The notes beneath the pieces were generated by a model. The model ran no database searches. It saw nothing but the letters and a program-made list of their open reading frames with translations, and was not told where the DNA came from. Shown here in pieces: positions 19,234 through 28,175 of a stretch of 64,000 nt of DNA. Made by a program: the position numbers and the translations under genes. The DNA is taken from contig NZ_CP128846.1 in the NCBI RefSeq assembly GCF_030388665.1, positions 4,414,501-4,478,500 of the forward strand. Direction: 5' to 3'. Position 1 is the first letter of the stretch; the number at the start of each line of letters is the position of its first letter. This DNA is from Streptomyces flavofungini. Its GTDB lineage: Bacteria > Actinomycetota > Actinomycetes > Streptomycetales > Streptomycetaceae.

Positions 19234-20667
19234 TTGCGCAAGAAGACTCTCTCCGCCGCCGTGCTGTGCGCGGCGACCGTACTCAGTGTCGCGGGCCTGT
19301 CCGCGACCCCCTCCGTCGCGGCCGAGCCCGCGCCGAAGCCCACGTCGGACTTCAACGGCGACGGCTACGCGGACCTCGCGGTCGGCGTCCCCGGCGCCAC
19401 GGTCGGCGGCAAGGCCAGGGCGGGCTACGTGAACGTGGTCTGGGGCGGCAAGAAGGGCCTGGGCGGCCACGGTTCGACGACCGTCAGCCAGGGCAGCCCC
19501 GGGGTTCCCGGCACCGTGGAGAAGGACGACGGCTTCGGGTCCGCGGTGGCGACCGGCGACATGAACGGCGACGGCCTCACGGACATCGTCGTCGGCACGC
19601 CCGGCGAGGACAACTCGGCGGGAGGCGCGGCGGGCACCCTCACCGTCCTCTGGGGCGCCAGGTCCGGCATCAAGGGCGGCTTCACGGCCGCCAACGGCCG
19701 TTACGCGGACAACCAGATCGGCCGCATCGTCACCACCGGTGACTACGACGGCGACGGCGACCAGGACATCGCGCTCAGCACGGCGAACGACGAGATCCGC
19801 GCGATGGAGATGCGCCCGGGACCGTTCAAGACCGGGTCCCCCGCGGCCCTGAAGCGCGTCGACAGCTGGCGCTTCAGCGGTCCCCGCGCGGTGACGTCCG
19901 GCGACTTCGACGCGGACGGCCGCGACGACCTCGCGGTGACGTACGGGGGCACGGAGATCGCGGGCACGGCGGTGTACGGCACGGAGTCCGGGGCGTGGCA
20001 GCGGACCTGGCGCACCGGCGACACCGCGACGGCCCTCGCCACCGGTGACTTCGACGGCGACGGCACCGCCGACCTCGCCCTCGGGCAGGTCCAGCCCAAC
20101 CCCGAGGCCGAGGAGGGCGACCACGGCTACTGCGAGGACCGCCTCGGCGGTGCCATCGCCACCGTGTACGGCAAGTCCGGCACCACGCTCGGCGGCGACG
20201 TGTCCTGCACGACCCAGAACACGCCTCGCGTCGACGGCAACTCCGAGGCCGAGGACAACTTCGGCGCGGCGCTCGCCGTGGGCGACGTGGACCGCGAGGA
20301 CGGCGACGAGCTGATCGCGGGCGCGAGTGCCGAGGCGGTCGGCAGCGACCAGGCCGCAGGCGCGTACTGGATCCTGGAGTCCACCGGCACCGGCAAGGAG
20401 TTCTACGGCAGCGGCGTCAACCAGACCTCCCCGGGTGTTCCCGGTGCGGCCGAGGCGGGCGACCGCTTCGGCGCGGCGATCGCCGTGGACGACTACAACG
20501 GCGACGCCTACCCCGACTCGGCCGTCGCCGCCCCCGGTGAGAACGCCTCGTCCGGCGGGGTCTGGTACGGGACGCCGAAGGACCGGCCCGCGCCGCAGGT
20601 GTCGGTGACGCCGGCCAGGCTCGGTCTCGCGGGGGCGCGGTCGTACGGGGCGGTCCTGGGCCACTAG
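19234..20667 (+). CDS. Secreted FG-GAP repeat protein, paralogue
   Basis: A 477-residue protein from a TTG start at 19234 with GGAG eight bases upstream. The signal peptide ends near SVAAEPAPKP. Repeats include DFNGDGYADLAVGVPGA, DMNGDGLTDIVVGTPGE, DYDGDGDQDIALS, DFDADGRDDLAVT, DFDGDGTADLALG and DYNGDAYPDSAVAAPGE. Order and loops match the gene upstream, so the pair is a tandem duplication. A remnant of a third copy follows directly. It probably shares a transcript with 17787-19178. Confidence 0.87.
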   Translation: MRKKTLSAAVLCAATVLSVAGLSATPSVAAEPAPKPTSDFNGDGYADLAVGVPGATVGGKARAGYVNVVWGGKKGLGGHGSTTVSQGSPGVPGTVEKDDGFGSAVATGDMNGDGLTDIVVGTPGEDNSAGGAAGTLTVLWGARSGIKGGFTAANGRYADNQIGRIVTTGDYDGDGDQDIALSTANDEIRAMEMRPGPFKTGSPAALKRVDSWRFSGPRAVTSGDFDADGRDDLAVTYGGTEIAGTAVYGTESGAWQRTWRTGDTATALATGDFDGDGTADLALGQVQPNPEAEEGDHGYCEDRLGGAIATVYGKSGTTLGGDVSCTTQNTPRVDGNSEAEDNFGAALAVGDVDREDGDELIAGASAEAVGSDQAAGAYWILESTGTGKEFYGSGVNQTSPGVPGAAEAGDRFGAAIAVDDYNGDAYPDSAVAAPGENASSGGVWYGTPKDRPAPQVSVTPARLGLAGARSYGAVLGH

Positions 20668-20880
20668 CGTCCGCCCCGGCGCTCACGGGCGGGCTCCTCA
20701 CGGCCACCGCACCGGCGGCAACAGCGGCACCCCGCCCCGAACTCACCACCTCCGACGCGGACTTCGACCACGACGGCCGAGCGGACTTCGCCGCATCGAC
20801 CTCGGGCACGTACGTCCGCGGAAAGTCCGCGGCGCGGCTCACGGGGCGTCGGCTCACGGAGCGTCGGCTCACGGAGCGTC
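20667..20880 (+). pseudogene. Remnant of a further FG-GAP gene
   Basis: Directly after the stop of the previous gene, in an open frame without a start codon, the sequence reads ALTGGLLTATAPAATAAP, a signal-peptide end. One FG-GAP motif follows (DADFDHDGRADFAASTSG) and then the frame runs into the GGCTCACGGAGC repeats. The rest of the gene is missing. It looks like the 5' part of a third tandem copy, with start and body deleted. Confidence 0.6.
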
Positions 20881-20940
20881 GGCTCACGGAGCTTCGGGCT
20901 CACGGAGCTTCGGGCTCACGGGGCGCCCGCTCCGTGAGCC
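20836..20940. repeat. Tandem 15/16-bp repeats with an inverted copy
   Basis: Units starting GGCTCACGG begin at 20836, 20851, 20866, 20881, 20897 and 20913; the spacing is 15 bases three times, then 16 twice. An exact inverted copy, GCTCCGTGAGCC, follows at 20929-20940 inside the last codons of the leftward STAND gene. Any unit can pair with it, so several alternative hairpins are possible between two converging genes. Confidence 0.8.
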
Positions 20941-23900
20941 GCGGACGGGAAGACCTTCTGGACACCGGAGTCGAGCGTGCGCTCCTCCTCCCCTCCGGTG
21001 ACCATGAGGGCCAGGCCGCCCCGGCCGTCGACTCGTGTGATCTGTCCCCCGTCCGCGGCACCGAGTACCCGCCCGGGGTCCTTCGCCAACCGCTTCCAGG
21101 AGTGGCCGCCCGGCGCGAGGGTGTAGTGGGCGGGCGCGCGGCCGGTGTCGACAGTGCACGTCGCGGCGTCGGCCCCCTGCTCAGGCCGGTAGACCACGTG
21201 GGCCGTGCCGTCGGGGTCGTACCAGGTCTCGTGGACCCGCCATCCGGCGCCGGGGCCGGCCAGCGGGACCCGCGCGCCGGAGGTGACGTCGAGCCCCGCC
21301 ATCGGATAGGCCCCCTCACCGCACGAGCCGTACGGAGGCTGTCCCGTGGGCGGGTCGAAGACGGCCCTGCGGCCGTCAGGGCTCACGGCCCAGACGCCGC
21401 TGGAGTAGCCGAGCTGGGGCAGCTCCTTGATCTGCCGGGCCTTGGTGGTCGAATCGAGCCGGAACAGGAAGGACCGCTGGCCGACGTCGCCCACGAGGGA
21501 CACCGCGTAGGTCTGGAGCCGGTCGCCCTTCCAGGTGTTCAGGAGACGGGTGTTGGGCGGTCCGTCGTGCGCCGGACCGACCGGGATCTCGGCCAGGTCG
21601 TGGCTCTCCGGCTCCCCGCCGTCGGCGGGGTGGTGGCGTACGTCGTTGCCGCTGGAGACGAGTTCGCCGCCCACGAAAGCGATCGTGCACCCGTAGCACG
21701 TCCACGAGCGCTGCTTGCCGGTCTTCAGGTCGCGCAGCTTGATCACCGTGTCGTCCGCGAGGGCTTCTCCGGGAGCGCTGTTCACCTCCACCCACGCCAC
21801 CCGGGTGGCGTCCTCGGACCAGACGACCTCGCCCGGTCCGACCCGCTCGCCCAGCGTCGCGAGGACCTGGGGCTTGCCGTCCGGCTCGGTGAGGACCTTG
21901 ACCTGCGTCCGCGTCGTCCAGGCCAGCGGCCGGAACGCGACGGTCGGCGCGGGCGAGCCCGTCAGCTCGGCGCACCGCCTGCGGGCGGCCTCGTCCTTGG
22001 GGCTGGTCGTGGTGGCGCACACATGGCGGTCGCCGTCGGCGGTGACCGAGCAGGACTTCGCCTGCGGGCCCTCGTCGCAGCCCCAGTACACGAGGCTGAC
22101 CCCTGCGGGGAGGGGCTGCGCGGGGTCCACGGAAACCGGCCCGGACTCGCCCTTCTTCGACTTCACGACCCTCGTGCAGTCCGTCGCGCCGTCCGCCACC
22201 GAGCAGGTGCCGTCGGGCTCACCCGGCATGGTCGCCTCCAGGACGCGGGTCGCCACGGTCACCCTGACCGGAACGGTGTCCGCGCCCGCCTGCTGGCTGA
22301 GGACGACCCCGCCCGCCGTCACCGACGCCGCCAGGCCGCCGCCGATGACCACCTTGGCCGTCACGCTCATGCCGGTCTTGGCGGCGACTCCGGTGCCGGT
22401 CTTGGCGGCCAGGCCGCCCTTCGCGGCGACCGCCGCCGAGCCGGGGTCGACAGGAGGGACGGGCGGCGGGGCCGCCGAGGACACCACCTGGGATGTCACC
22501 TCGTGCCCGAGGTCACCGATGGAGCCCGGGTCACCCGCCGAACCCAAGTCCCCCGCCGAACCCGGATCGCCCAGGGAGCCCTGCTCGCCGGAGGCCACGG
22601 CGTCGCCACCGGAGCCGGTGACGTCGGGCTGCTGTGCCCCGCCCTCCTGCGGAGCAGCCGAGTCCGCCCCGCCGGCGGGACCTTCCCCGCACGACTGCGC
22701 GGCGTCGGCGGCGGCGTCCGCGTGGTCGGTGCTGCCCAGCTCACGCCAGTACGCGGCGGCCGCGGCGAAGGCGGCCGCCGCCAGCAGGCGCTTGCCGGTG
22801 ACCAGTTTGCGGACGCCGTCCTCGTGCGTCAGGTAGGCCAGGACGTCCCGCAGGCCCGCGCGTTCGGCGGCCTCGATGCCGCGCTCCAGGACCCGGCCCC
22901 AGACGCCGGTGCGCAGGGAGCAGGCGAGGGCGGGGGAGGCGGCGCGCGCGAGGCGGGCGGCCTCCGCCGGGCGCCCGGCCTGGCCGGCGGCGTCGACGAC
23001 GGCTGTGATCAGCGGCGCGTCCTGTGCCACAGCCGCGGGCTCCGTACGCGTGGCGGACACCCAGTGCGTCAGTCGCACGGCGAGCGCCGCCAGTTCCGCG
23101 GGGCCGGGCCGCAGGCCCGCGAGCCGCCGCCCGCCGATCTCCGGCGCGAGCCGGTGGCCCCGCTCGGTCGGCACGACGACACCCCGGGCCGCGAGCCGGT
23201 CGCAGACCGCGGCGACCCCGGTGACGCCGCCGAGGAGCGTACTCAGCAGCCGTGTGCTCACCCCGCCGTCCCGGGCGACGGCGAGGATCTCGACGACGTC
23301 GCGCTCGGCGCCCGTCAGCGCGGCCAGCAACTGGGGCAGCAGCCCGTCGAGTTCGACGGCGGGTCTGAGCCTGTCCGAGGCCGCGGCGCGCAACAGCGGC
23401 AGCGGGGCGCCCCCGGTGGCGCGCCACAGCTCCTCGGCCACCGCTTCCTCGGCCGCCTCCAGCGGGCGGCCGAGTCCCTGGGACAGCAGGGTCAGGGCGT
23501 CCTCGTGGCCGAGGCCGCCCAGGGGCAGGGCCCGGCCCTTGCCGAGCAGGGTGCGCTGCCCGCCCGCGTACAGCAGCACCGAGGACGGGAGCGCGTCGAG
23601 CACCGCGTCCAGGTCCGCCGCCTCGGCCTCCAGGTCGTCGAGGACGACGGTGACCGTGACGGCGGCCATGAGGCGGCGCAGCTCGGTGGCGGAGGGACGG
23701 TATCCGGGGGCGTCGTAGCAGGCTTCGAAGACGTCCTGGAGCACGTCACCCGCGTCGCGGCCCGCCGCGTCCACGAACACCACCGCACCGGACGGACCGG
23801 ACTCGTCGGACGCACCAGGCGCACCGGGCGCACCGGACTCGTCGGACGCACCGGACTCGTCGGCGAGCCGGTGCGCGGCCAGGCGCAGCAGGGTGCTCTT

Positions 23901-24167
23901 GCCGATGCCGGCCGGGCCGTGCACCTGCCGCACGTCGCCGTCAGCGAGCCCGCGGAGCAGCTCGCCGAGTTCCCGCTCCCTGCCGACGGCCGTACGTGGA
24001 CGCCGGGGCAGCAGCGACATGTCCTCGCGCGCGACCGGGACCCGCCGCTGCCCCGCCTGGATGACCTGGACGTACGACCGGTCCCCCGAGACGACCACGT
24101 TGTTGTCGCCGATGGTGACGTTGCCGCGTACGTCGCTGACCTCTACGGACATCACCCGCCCGGTCAT
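20916..24167 (-). CDS. Transmembrane STAND-type NTPase with extracellular propeller-like region
   Basis: A 1083-residue multidomain protein. Residues 7-30 form a short strand-rich adaptor (VRGNVTIGDNNVVVSGD). A P-loop NTPase follows, with Walker A GPAGIGKST near 85-93 and Walker B VTVVLDDLEAE near 170-180. Sensor and winged-helix parts follow to about 400, then a helical region. Low-complexity Gly/Asp/Ser repeats (about 535-570) lead to one membrane segment near 607-630. The C-terminal ~440 residues have TolB/WD-like repeats (WSEDATRVAWVEV, WAVSPDGRRAVFD) and cysteines, and should be outside the cell. The start overlaps the partner stop (ATGA). It is probably a switch-type signalling or conflict protein. 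Start could also be the Met six codons on. Confidence 0.78.
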   Translation of the reverse strand: MTGRVMSVEVSDVRGNVTIGDNNVVVSGDRSYVQVIQAGQRRVPVAREDMSLLPRRPRTAVGRERELGELLRGLADGDVRQVHGPAGIGKSTLLRLAAHRLADESGASDESGAPGAPGASDESGPSGAVVFVDAAGRDAGDVLQDVFEACYDAPGYRPSATELRRLMAAVTVTVVLDDLEAEAADLDAVLDALPSSVLLYAGGQRTLLGKGRALPLGGLGHEDALTLLSQGLGRPLEAAEEAVAEELWRATGGAPLPLLRAAASDRLRPAVELDGLLPQLLAALTGAERDVVEILAVARDGGVSTRLLSTLLGGVTGVAAVCDRLAARGVVVPTERGHRLAPEIGGRRLAGLRPGPAELAALAVRLTHWVSATRTEPAAVAQDAPLITAVVDAAGQAGRPAEAARLARAASPALACSLRTGVWGRVLERGIEAAERAGLRDVLAYLTHEDGVRKLVTGKRLLAAAAFAAAAAYWRELGSTDHADAAADAAQSCGEGPAGGADSAAPQEGGAQQPDVTGSGGDAVASGEQGSLGDPGSAGDLGSAGDPGSIGDLGHEVTSQVVSSAAPPPVPPVDPGSAAVAAKGGLAAKTGTGVAAKTGMSVTAKVVIGGGLAASVTAGGVVLSQQAGADTVPVRVTVATRVLEATMPGEPDGTCSVADGATDCTRVVKSKKGESGPVSVDPAQPLPAGVSLVYWGCDEGPQAKSCSVTADGDRHVCATTTSPKDEAARRRCAELTGSPAPTVAFRPLAWTTRTQVKVLTEPDGKPQVLATLGERVGPGEVVWSEDATRVAWVEVNSAPGEALADDTVIKLRDLKTGKQRSWTCYGCTIAFVGGELVSSGNDVRHHPADGGEPESHDLAEIPVGPAHDGPPNTRLLNTWKGDRLQTYAVSLVGDVGQRSFLFRLDSTTKARQIKELPQLGYSSGVWAVSPDGRRAVFDPPTGQPPYGSCGEGAYPMAGLDVTSGARVPLAGPGAGWRVHETWYDPDGTAHVVYRPEQGADAATCTVDTGRAPAHYTLAPGGHSWKRLAKDPGRVLGAADGGQITRVDGRGGLALMVTGGEEERTLDSGVQKVFPSAAHGAGAP

Positions 24168-24673
24168 CAGCCCTCGCTCGGTGACGACACCCCGACGCTC
24201 TGGATCAGCCCGTCGAACCCGGCGGCCACGTCCTCGCCGGCGGCCTGGACGAGGAGCGCGGCCGTGGGGTGCAGCAGCAGAGCGGTGACGGCTCCGAGCG
24301 CGGCCGGGAGCTTCTCCGCGAACCAGGCGCGCACCCGGCCCATGGTCCGCACGTCGGGCTCGTCGTCGGTGACCGCCGCCTCCAACTCCTCCAGGCGGTC
24401 CACCGCGGCGCCCTTCTCCCGCTCCCCGGCGCCGTCGAGCCCCTCGATGAACTCCCGCACGCGGGCGAACTCGCCACGCAGCTCCTCCAGTTGCGCCTCC
24501 GCCACCCGGGCCGCCGGTTCGGCCGGGGCGTTGACGCTGCCGACGACCGTGTTCCTGCTGCCCGTCGTCGTGTGTCCGGTGACGTTCCGCACCGTCACCT
24601 TGTACGTGGTGCCGCCCTTCTCATCCGCCTGGCCCGCCTCGCCCGCGTCTCCCGTGCCGTCATGACTCGCCAT
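24167..24673 (-). CDS. Small partner of the STAND NTPase
   Basis: A 168-residue protein, the first gene of the two-gene unit. Residues about 23-50 carry RNVTGHTTTGSRNTVVGSVN, a Gly/Asn strand motif like that at the N-terminus of the STAND protein. A charged coiled coil follows (about 55-105) and then an amphipathic to hydrophobic helix (ALGAVTALLLHPTAALLVQA, about 125-145), which might insert in a membrane. The shared motif suggests the two proteins bind each other. It could be an effector or an inhibitor. No enzyme motif is visible. Function is inferred from context only. Confidence 0.7.
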   Translation of the reverse strand: MASHDGTGDAGEAGQADEKGGTTYKVTVRNVTGHTTTGSRNTVVGSVNAPAEPAARVAEAQLEELRGEFARVREFIEGLDGAGEREKGAAVDRLEELEAAVTDDEPDVRTMGRVRAWFAEKLPAALGAVTALLLHPTAALLVQAAGEDVAAGFDGLIQSVGVSSPSEG

Positions 24674-25019
24674 CAGAGCGTCCTCCCCCTAGGTGCGCGG
24701 CGCACCGGCACGAGTCCCGTCGGCCCACAGCGCAGCGTGTTCTCAGAGTAGCGAGGCGGTCACACGGATGGCAGGGATTCGACCGCGATACGCCACTCGT
24801 CACCCGGCGCGCGCCACCACCCTCACTCCCAACTCCCTCCCCCTCCCGGCGACTTCCACCGCACTGGCGTACGGGAGCGTTCTCGGGCGCTGGCCCGAGC
24901 CCCTGACCTGGGGTTGTCCCCTCAGGGTCCCCCTAGGGGTTGTCACAGCTCAGCCGCAAACCCGCTCTCCTCCACAGGACGGACGACCCCACCCCGCCAG
25001 ACCAGGTACGTTCGATTCC

Positions 25020-26096
25020 GTGGCTGGATTCAGGATCGGACGCGGCGGCCGGGACAACCGCGCACAGCAAGGACCCCGACAGGGCCCGCCCCCGGGCGGG
25101 CACCCCGGTCAGGGCGGTCACCCGGGGCCGCACCAAGGACCGCGGCAGGACCCGTACGGACAGCAGGCCCCCCAGGGCGGCCAGGCGCCGTACGGGTACC
25201 CGCCCGCGCCCGGCGGCGGCCGCCCGGCCCCGCAGCCGTACGGCGGCCAGCCGCCCTACGGCGGGCCCGGCCCCGGCCAGTACGGCGGCCCGCAGCACGG
25301 CGGCCCCCAGGGCGGCGGCCAGCACCACGGCGGCGCCCAGCAGTGGCCGCAGCCCGCGGGCGGCCACGGGGAACCCGAGTACTTCGGCGGGCAGGGCGGG
25401 CACGGTGGTCCTGCCGGACACGGCGGGCACGGCGGCGGCCACGACCCGTACGCCGCCAACAACCCCGGGCACACCCAGGCCTTCTCCCTCGGCGAGGACC
25501 CGTACAACGACGGTGACACCTACCGCGCGGGAGCGGCCCCCGCGGGCCCCATCGGCCCGAAGCTCCCCTGGAAGGACCTGCTGCGCGGCATCGTCTTCCG
25601 CCCGGTCCCGACCTTCCTCCAGATGCGGGACTACGCGATGTGGGCCCCGGCCGTCATCGTCACGTTCCTCTACGGCCTGCTCGCCGTCTTCGGCTTCGAC
25701 GAGGCCCGCGAGGACGTACTGAACGCCACGCTGTCCACAGCGATCCCGTACGTCATCACGACCGGCGTCGCGATCTCCCTCAGCGCCTTCATCCTCGGCA
25801 TCGTCACGCACTCCCTGGCCCGCCAGTTCGGCGGCGACGGCGCCTGGCAGCCGACGGTCGGCCTCTCCATGCTGATCATGGCGATCACGGACGCCCCGCG
25901 CGTCATCGTCGCCCTGTTCCTCGGCGGCGGCAACAGCTTCGTCCAGCTCCTCGGCTGGGCCACCTGGCTGGCGGCGGGCGCGCTGCTGACCCTCATGGTG
26001 AGCAAGTCCCACGACCTGCCGTGGCCGCGGGCGCTCGGCGCGTCGGCGATCCAGCTCCTGGCGATCCTGTCGATCATCAAGCTGGGCACGTTCTGA
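25020..26096 (+). CDS. Yip1-family membrane protein with Pro/Gly-rich N-terminus
   Basis: A 358-residue protein; I chose the GTG at 25020 because upstream extensions have no coding character. The first ~175 residues are rich in Gly, Pro, Gln and His (for example GQQAPQGGQAPYGYPPAP) and should be disordered. The C-terminal part has five hydrophobic segments with the Yip1 pattern: IVFRPVPTFLQMRDY before the first, then AIPYVITTGVAISLSAFILG, IMAITDAPRVIVALFLGGG and LGWATWLAAGALLTLMVS. It sits in the cytoplasmic membrane. The role in actinomycetes is unknown. A strong terminator follows. Confidence 0.82.
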   Translation: MAGFRIGRGGRDNRAQQGPRQGPPPGGHPGQGGHPGPHQGPRQDPYGQQAPQGGQAPYGYPPAPGGGRPAPQPYGGQPPYGGPGPGQYGGPQHGGPQGGGQHHGGAQQWPQPAGGHGEPEYFGGQGGHGGPAGHGGHGGGHDPYAANNPGHTQAFSLGEDPYNDGDTYRAGAAPAGPIGPKLPWKDLLRGIVFRPVPTFLQMRDYAMWAPAVIVTFLYGLLAVFGFDEAREDVLNATLSTAIPYVITTGVAISLSAFILGIVTHSLARQFGGDGAWQPTVGLSMLIMAITDAPRVIVALFLGGGNSFVQLLGWATWLAAGALLTLMVSKSHDLPWPRALGASAIQLLAILSIIKLGTF

Positions 26097-26131
26097 CTCC
26101 CGCGTACACCGGCGTACACCTGCGTACACAA

Positions 26132-26171
26132 CGAAGGGCCCCGGCGAGCACAAGCTCACCGGGGCCCTTCG
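26132..26171. terminator. Bidirectional terminator
   Basis: An 18-bp stem with one mismatch, CGAAGGGCCCCGGCGAGC / GCTCACCGGGGCCCTTCG, and loop ACAA, between the converging Yip1-family and phosphoribosyltransferase genes. Three GCGTACAC words at 10-base spacing lie just upstream (about 26102-26128). Confidence 0.85.
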
Positions 26172-26209
26172 CGTCGTACGCGCGACTGCGTACGCGGGAC
26201 ACCTGACCG

Positions 26210-26707
26210 TTAGGCGTCGAGAACCTGCCCCTGCCGCTTCACGACGGGCGGCTCGACGCTCCACGGGAAGTTGATCCACTCATCGGTCCGCTTCCACACG
26301 TACTCGCACTTCACGAGCGAGTGGGACTTCTCATAGATGACGGCGGAGCGCACCTCGGCGACCGTGTCGAGGCAGAAGTCGTGGACGAGCTTCAGCGTCT
26401 TGCCGGTGTCGGCGACGTCGTCGGTGATGAGCACCTTCTTGTCGGAGAAGTCGATGGCGTTGGGGACGGGGGCCAGCATGACCGGCATCTCCAGGGTCGT
26501 CCCCACCCCCGTGTAGAACTCGACGTTCACCAGGTGGATGTTCTTGCAGTCGAGGGCGTACGCGAGCCCGCCGGCGACGAAGACGCCGCCGCGCGCGATG
26601 CTCAGCACGATGTCGGGCTCGTACCCGTCGTCGGCGATGGTCTGCGCCAGCTCGCGTACGGCGCCGCCGAACTTCTCGTACGTAAGGTTTTCGCGAACGT
26701 CACTCAT
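26210..26707 (-). CDS. Phosphoribosyltransferase family protein
   Basis: A 165-residue type I phosphoribosyltransferase read from the ATG at 26707. The substrate loop region is PDIVLSIARGGVFVAGGLAY, and the PRPP-binding motif is KVLITDDVADTGKTLKLV, with two Asp in place and a Thr-Gly loop. The family uses PRPP and a base such as xanthine, hypoxanthine or guanine. The WINFPW segment near the end is typical of xanthine-type members. It lies nine bases downstream of dcd and is probably co-transcribed with it, which suits nucleotide metabolism. Confidence 0.88.
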   Translation of the reverse strand: MSDVRENLTYEKFGGAVRELAQTIADDGYEPDIVLSIARGGVFVAGGLAYALDCKNIHLVNVEFYTGVGTTLEMPVMLAPVPNAIDFSDKKVLITDDVADTGKTLKLVHDFCLDTVAEVRSAVIYEKSHSLVKCEYVWKRTDEWINFPWSVEPPVVKRQGQVLDA

Positions 26708-26715
26708 GCTGGGGC

Positions 26716-27291
26716 TCACACCTGGGTCCGATGGAAGTTGAGGAAGGAACGGGAGGCGGTGGGGCCGCGCTGGTTCTGGTAGCGCGAGCCGTAGCGCTCG
26801 GACCCGTAGGGGGACTCGGCGGCGGAGCTCAGCCGGAACATGCACAGCTGGCCGATCTTCATCCCCGGCCACAGCTTGATGGGCAGCGTGGCGAGGTTGG
26901 AGAGCTCCAGGGTCACGTGACCGCTGAACCCCGGGTCGATGAACCCGGCGGTGGAGTGCGTGACGAGCCCGAGCCGCCCGAGGCTGGACTTGCCCTCCAG
27001 GCGCGAGGCCAGGTCGTCGGGGAGGGTGATGACCTCGTACGTGGAGGCGAGCACGAACTCCCCGGGGTGGAGGATGAACGGCTCGTCCCCCTCCGGCTCG
27101 ACGAGCCGGGTGAGATCCGCCTGCTCGACGGACGGGTCGATGTGCGGGTAGCGGTGATTCTCGAACACCCGGAAGAAGCGGTCGAGGCGCACGTCGATGC
27201 TGGACGGCTGCACCATGGATTCGTCGTAGGGATCGATCCGGACCCGCCCGGCGTCGATCTCGGCCCGGATGTCCTTGTCTGAGAGAAGCAC
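26716..27291 (-). CDS. dcd: dCTP deaminase
   Basis: A 191-residue enzyme, the usual length, from a GTG at 27291. It deaminates dCTP to dUTP for thymidylate synthesis. Landmarks are [59 protein letters not shown], the active-site segment [20 protein letters not shown] with the trimer-forming VTLELSN, and the C-terminal [19 protein letters not shown]. Actinobacterial members may also hydrolyse dUTP; the sequence does not settle that. Confidence 0.96.
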   Translation of the reverse strand: MLLSDKDIRAEIDAGRVRIDPYDESMVQPSSIDVRLDRFFRVFENHRYPHIDPSVEQADLTRLVEPEGDEPFILHPGEFVLASTYEVITLPDDLASRLEGKSSLGRLGLVTHSTAGFIDPGFSGHVTLELSNLATLPIKLWPGMKIGQLCMFRLSSAAESPYGSERYGSRYQNQRGPTASRSFLNFHRTQV

Positions 27292-27413
27292 GCACCGAGG
27301 ATACGCAGAGCGCGCGGGACCGCCCCAATCGGACAGACCCGCGCGCCTCGGGTTCGGGGCCGCGCCTCGGGTACGAGCCCGTACCTCGCCCGTACCCGCG
27401 GCCCTCCCGCCCG

Positions 27414-27572
27414 CTACCGCTTCTGCAGTTCCACCGGAACCGCGTGCCGGAGCCGGGCACAACGAGGACATCGGATCAGCCGGCCGGGGCCGAGCCGGTC
27501 GGCCTGCTGCATCGGGAACGAAGCGGTGCTGAACACGTGCCCTTCGGCACAACGGACGACGGTGTGCTCCAT
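27414..27572 (-). CDS. Small zinc-ribbon-like protein
   Basis: A 52-residue protein from the ATG at 27572, starting [19 protein letters not shown] and containing [16 protein letters not shown]. Two Cys/His pairs (C-x3-H and C-x2-C) could bind one zinc ion. Small proteins of this type are frequent in streptomycetes. It is divergent from tRNA-Gly across about 500 bases and lies about 120 bases upstream of dcd. Function unknown; a longer upstream start at 27683 is possible. Confidence 0.6.
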   Translation of the reverse strand: MEHTVVRCAEGHVFSTASFPMQQADRLGPGRLIRCPRCARLRHAVPVELQKR

Positions 27573-28070
27573 CAAGTCCTCGGGTCCCTTCCCCAGAGCC
27601 GTTACGCAAGTGCCGTCCACCCAGGAACGAAGGCCGTTTCTAACCTTCCGGTCCGACCTTCCGACCGACGGCGAAAGCCACATTACGGGATGAAAGGGAC
27701 GCCATTCCAGGCGGCACTCCGACTCTCACGGCCCCCCGCACGGGGCCCTCACACAACCCCCACGACGCCCCTCCGGCCCGCCTCCCAGACGCTCCGAAGA
27801 CACCGCGGAAAACACCGCGCACGCACCCCGGGCCACGCCCCGGACACAACCTGCCCGGATCCCCGACCGGATCCCCGGCCACACCCCGAAGCACCCCCCG
27901 AAGCACCCCCGAAGCACCCCGAGACGGCCCCTACCGTACGCCCCAACTCCCTTCGCCCGCAGTCACGCAGAGCCCACACAGCGCAGCGAAGCCTCGACGC
28001 GGCGGCGCCCGGGGCCTGGGATGGGGTAGAGTGTGCGAAGCTACGAAACCGGTTCAACCGGGAGCGTCGC
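27573..28070. other. Intergenic region upstream of tRNA-Gly
   Basis: About 500 bases without a convincing gene. It contains three imperfect CCGAAGCACCCC words at about 27886-27920 and a likely tRNA -10 box, TAGAGT, at 28027-28032, about 40 bases before the tRNA. Codon statistics in the open frames are those of shadows. Confidence 0.4.
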
Positions 28071-28141
28071 GCGGGTGTAGTTTAGTGGTAGAACATCAGC
28101 TTCCCAAGCTGAGAGTGCGAGTTCGATTCTCGTCACCCGCT
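28071..28141 (+). tRNA. tRNA-Gly (anticodon CCC)
   Basis: Full cloverleaf: acceptor GCGGGTG / CACCCGC, D-arm region TAGTTTAGTGGTAGAA, anticodon stem TCAGC / GCTGA with loop TTCCCAA giving anticodon CCC, and T-arm GCGAG-TTCGATT-CTCGT. The discriminator base is T. The DNA after it is CTTCTT, so CCA is not encoded here. The second copy of the 3' half at 31670 does continue with CTCCA. The 3' half is the integration site of a mobile element. Confidence 0.95.
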
Positions 28142-28142
28142 C
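28099..28142 (+). repeat. attL: 44-bp direct repeat in tRNA-Gly
   Basis: Identical over 44 bases to 31670-31713. It covers the anticodon-loop side, T-arm and 3' acceptor of the tRNA, the usual crossover segment of tyrosine integrases. The element keeps the tRNA intact except for the terminal CCA. Confidence 0.9.
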
Positions 28143-28148
28143 TTCTTG

Positions 28149-28175
28149 AAGCCTCAGGTCAGCGACCTGAGGCTT
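28149..28175 (+). terminator. Terminator after tRNA-Gly supplied by the element
   Basis: AAGCCTCAGGTC / GACCTGAGGCTT is a perfect 12-bp stem with loop AGC, followed by ATTTG. It lies inside the element and replaces the native tRNA terminator now at 31722-31747. Confidence 0.85.

Noticed and set aside
20836..20940. CRISPR array
   Set aside because: Repeats are directly abutting with no unique spacers and no cas genes.
20934..24665. 1243-codon plus-strand open frame opposite the STAND gene
   Set aside because: Arg/Gly-rich composition typical of a shadow frame; the minus strand has clear Walker motifs.
27573..28070. Possible small gene upstream of tRNA-Gly
   Set aside because: Open frames have no ribosome site, shadow-like composition and short repeats.
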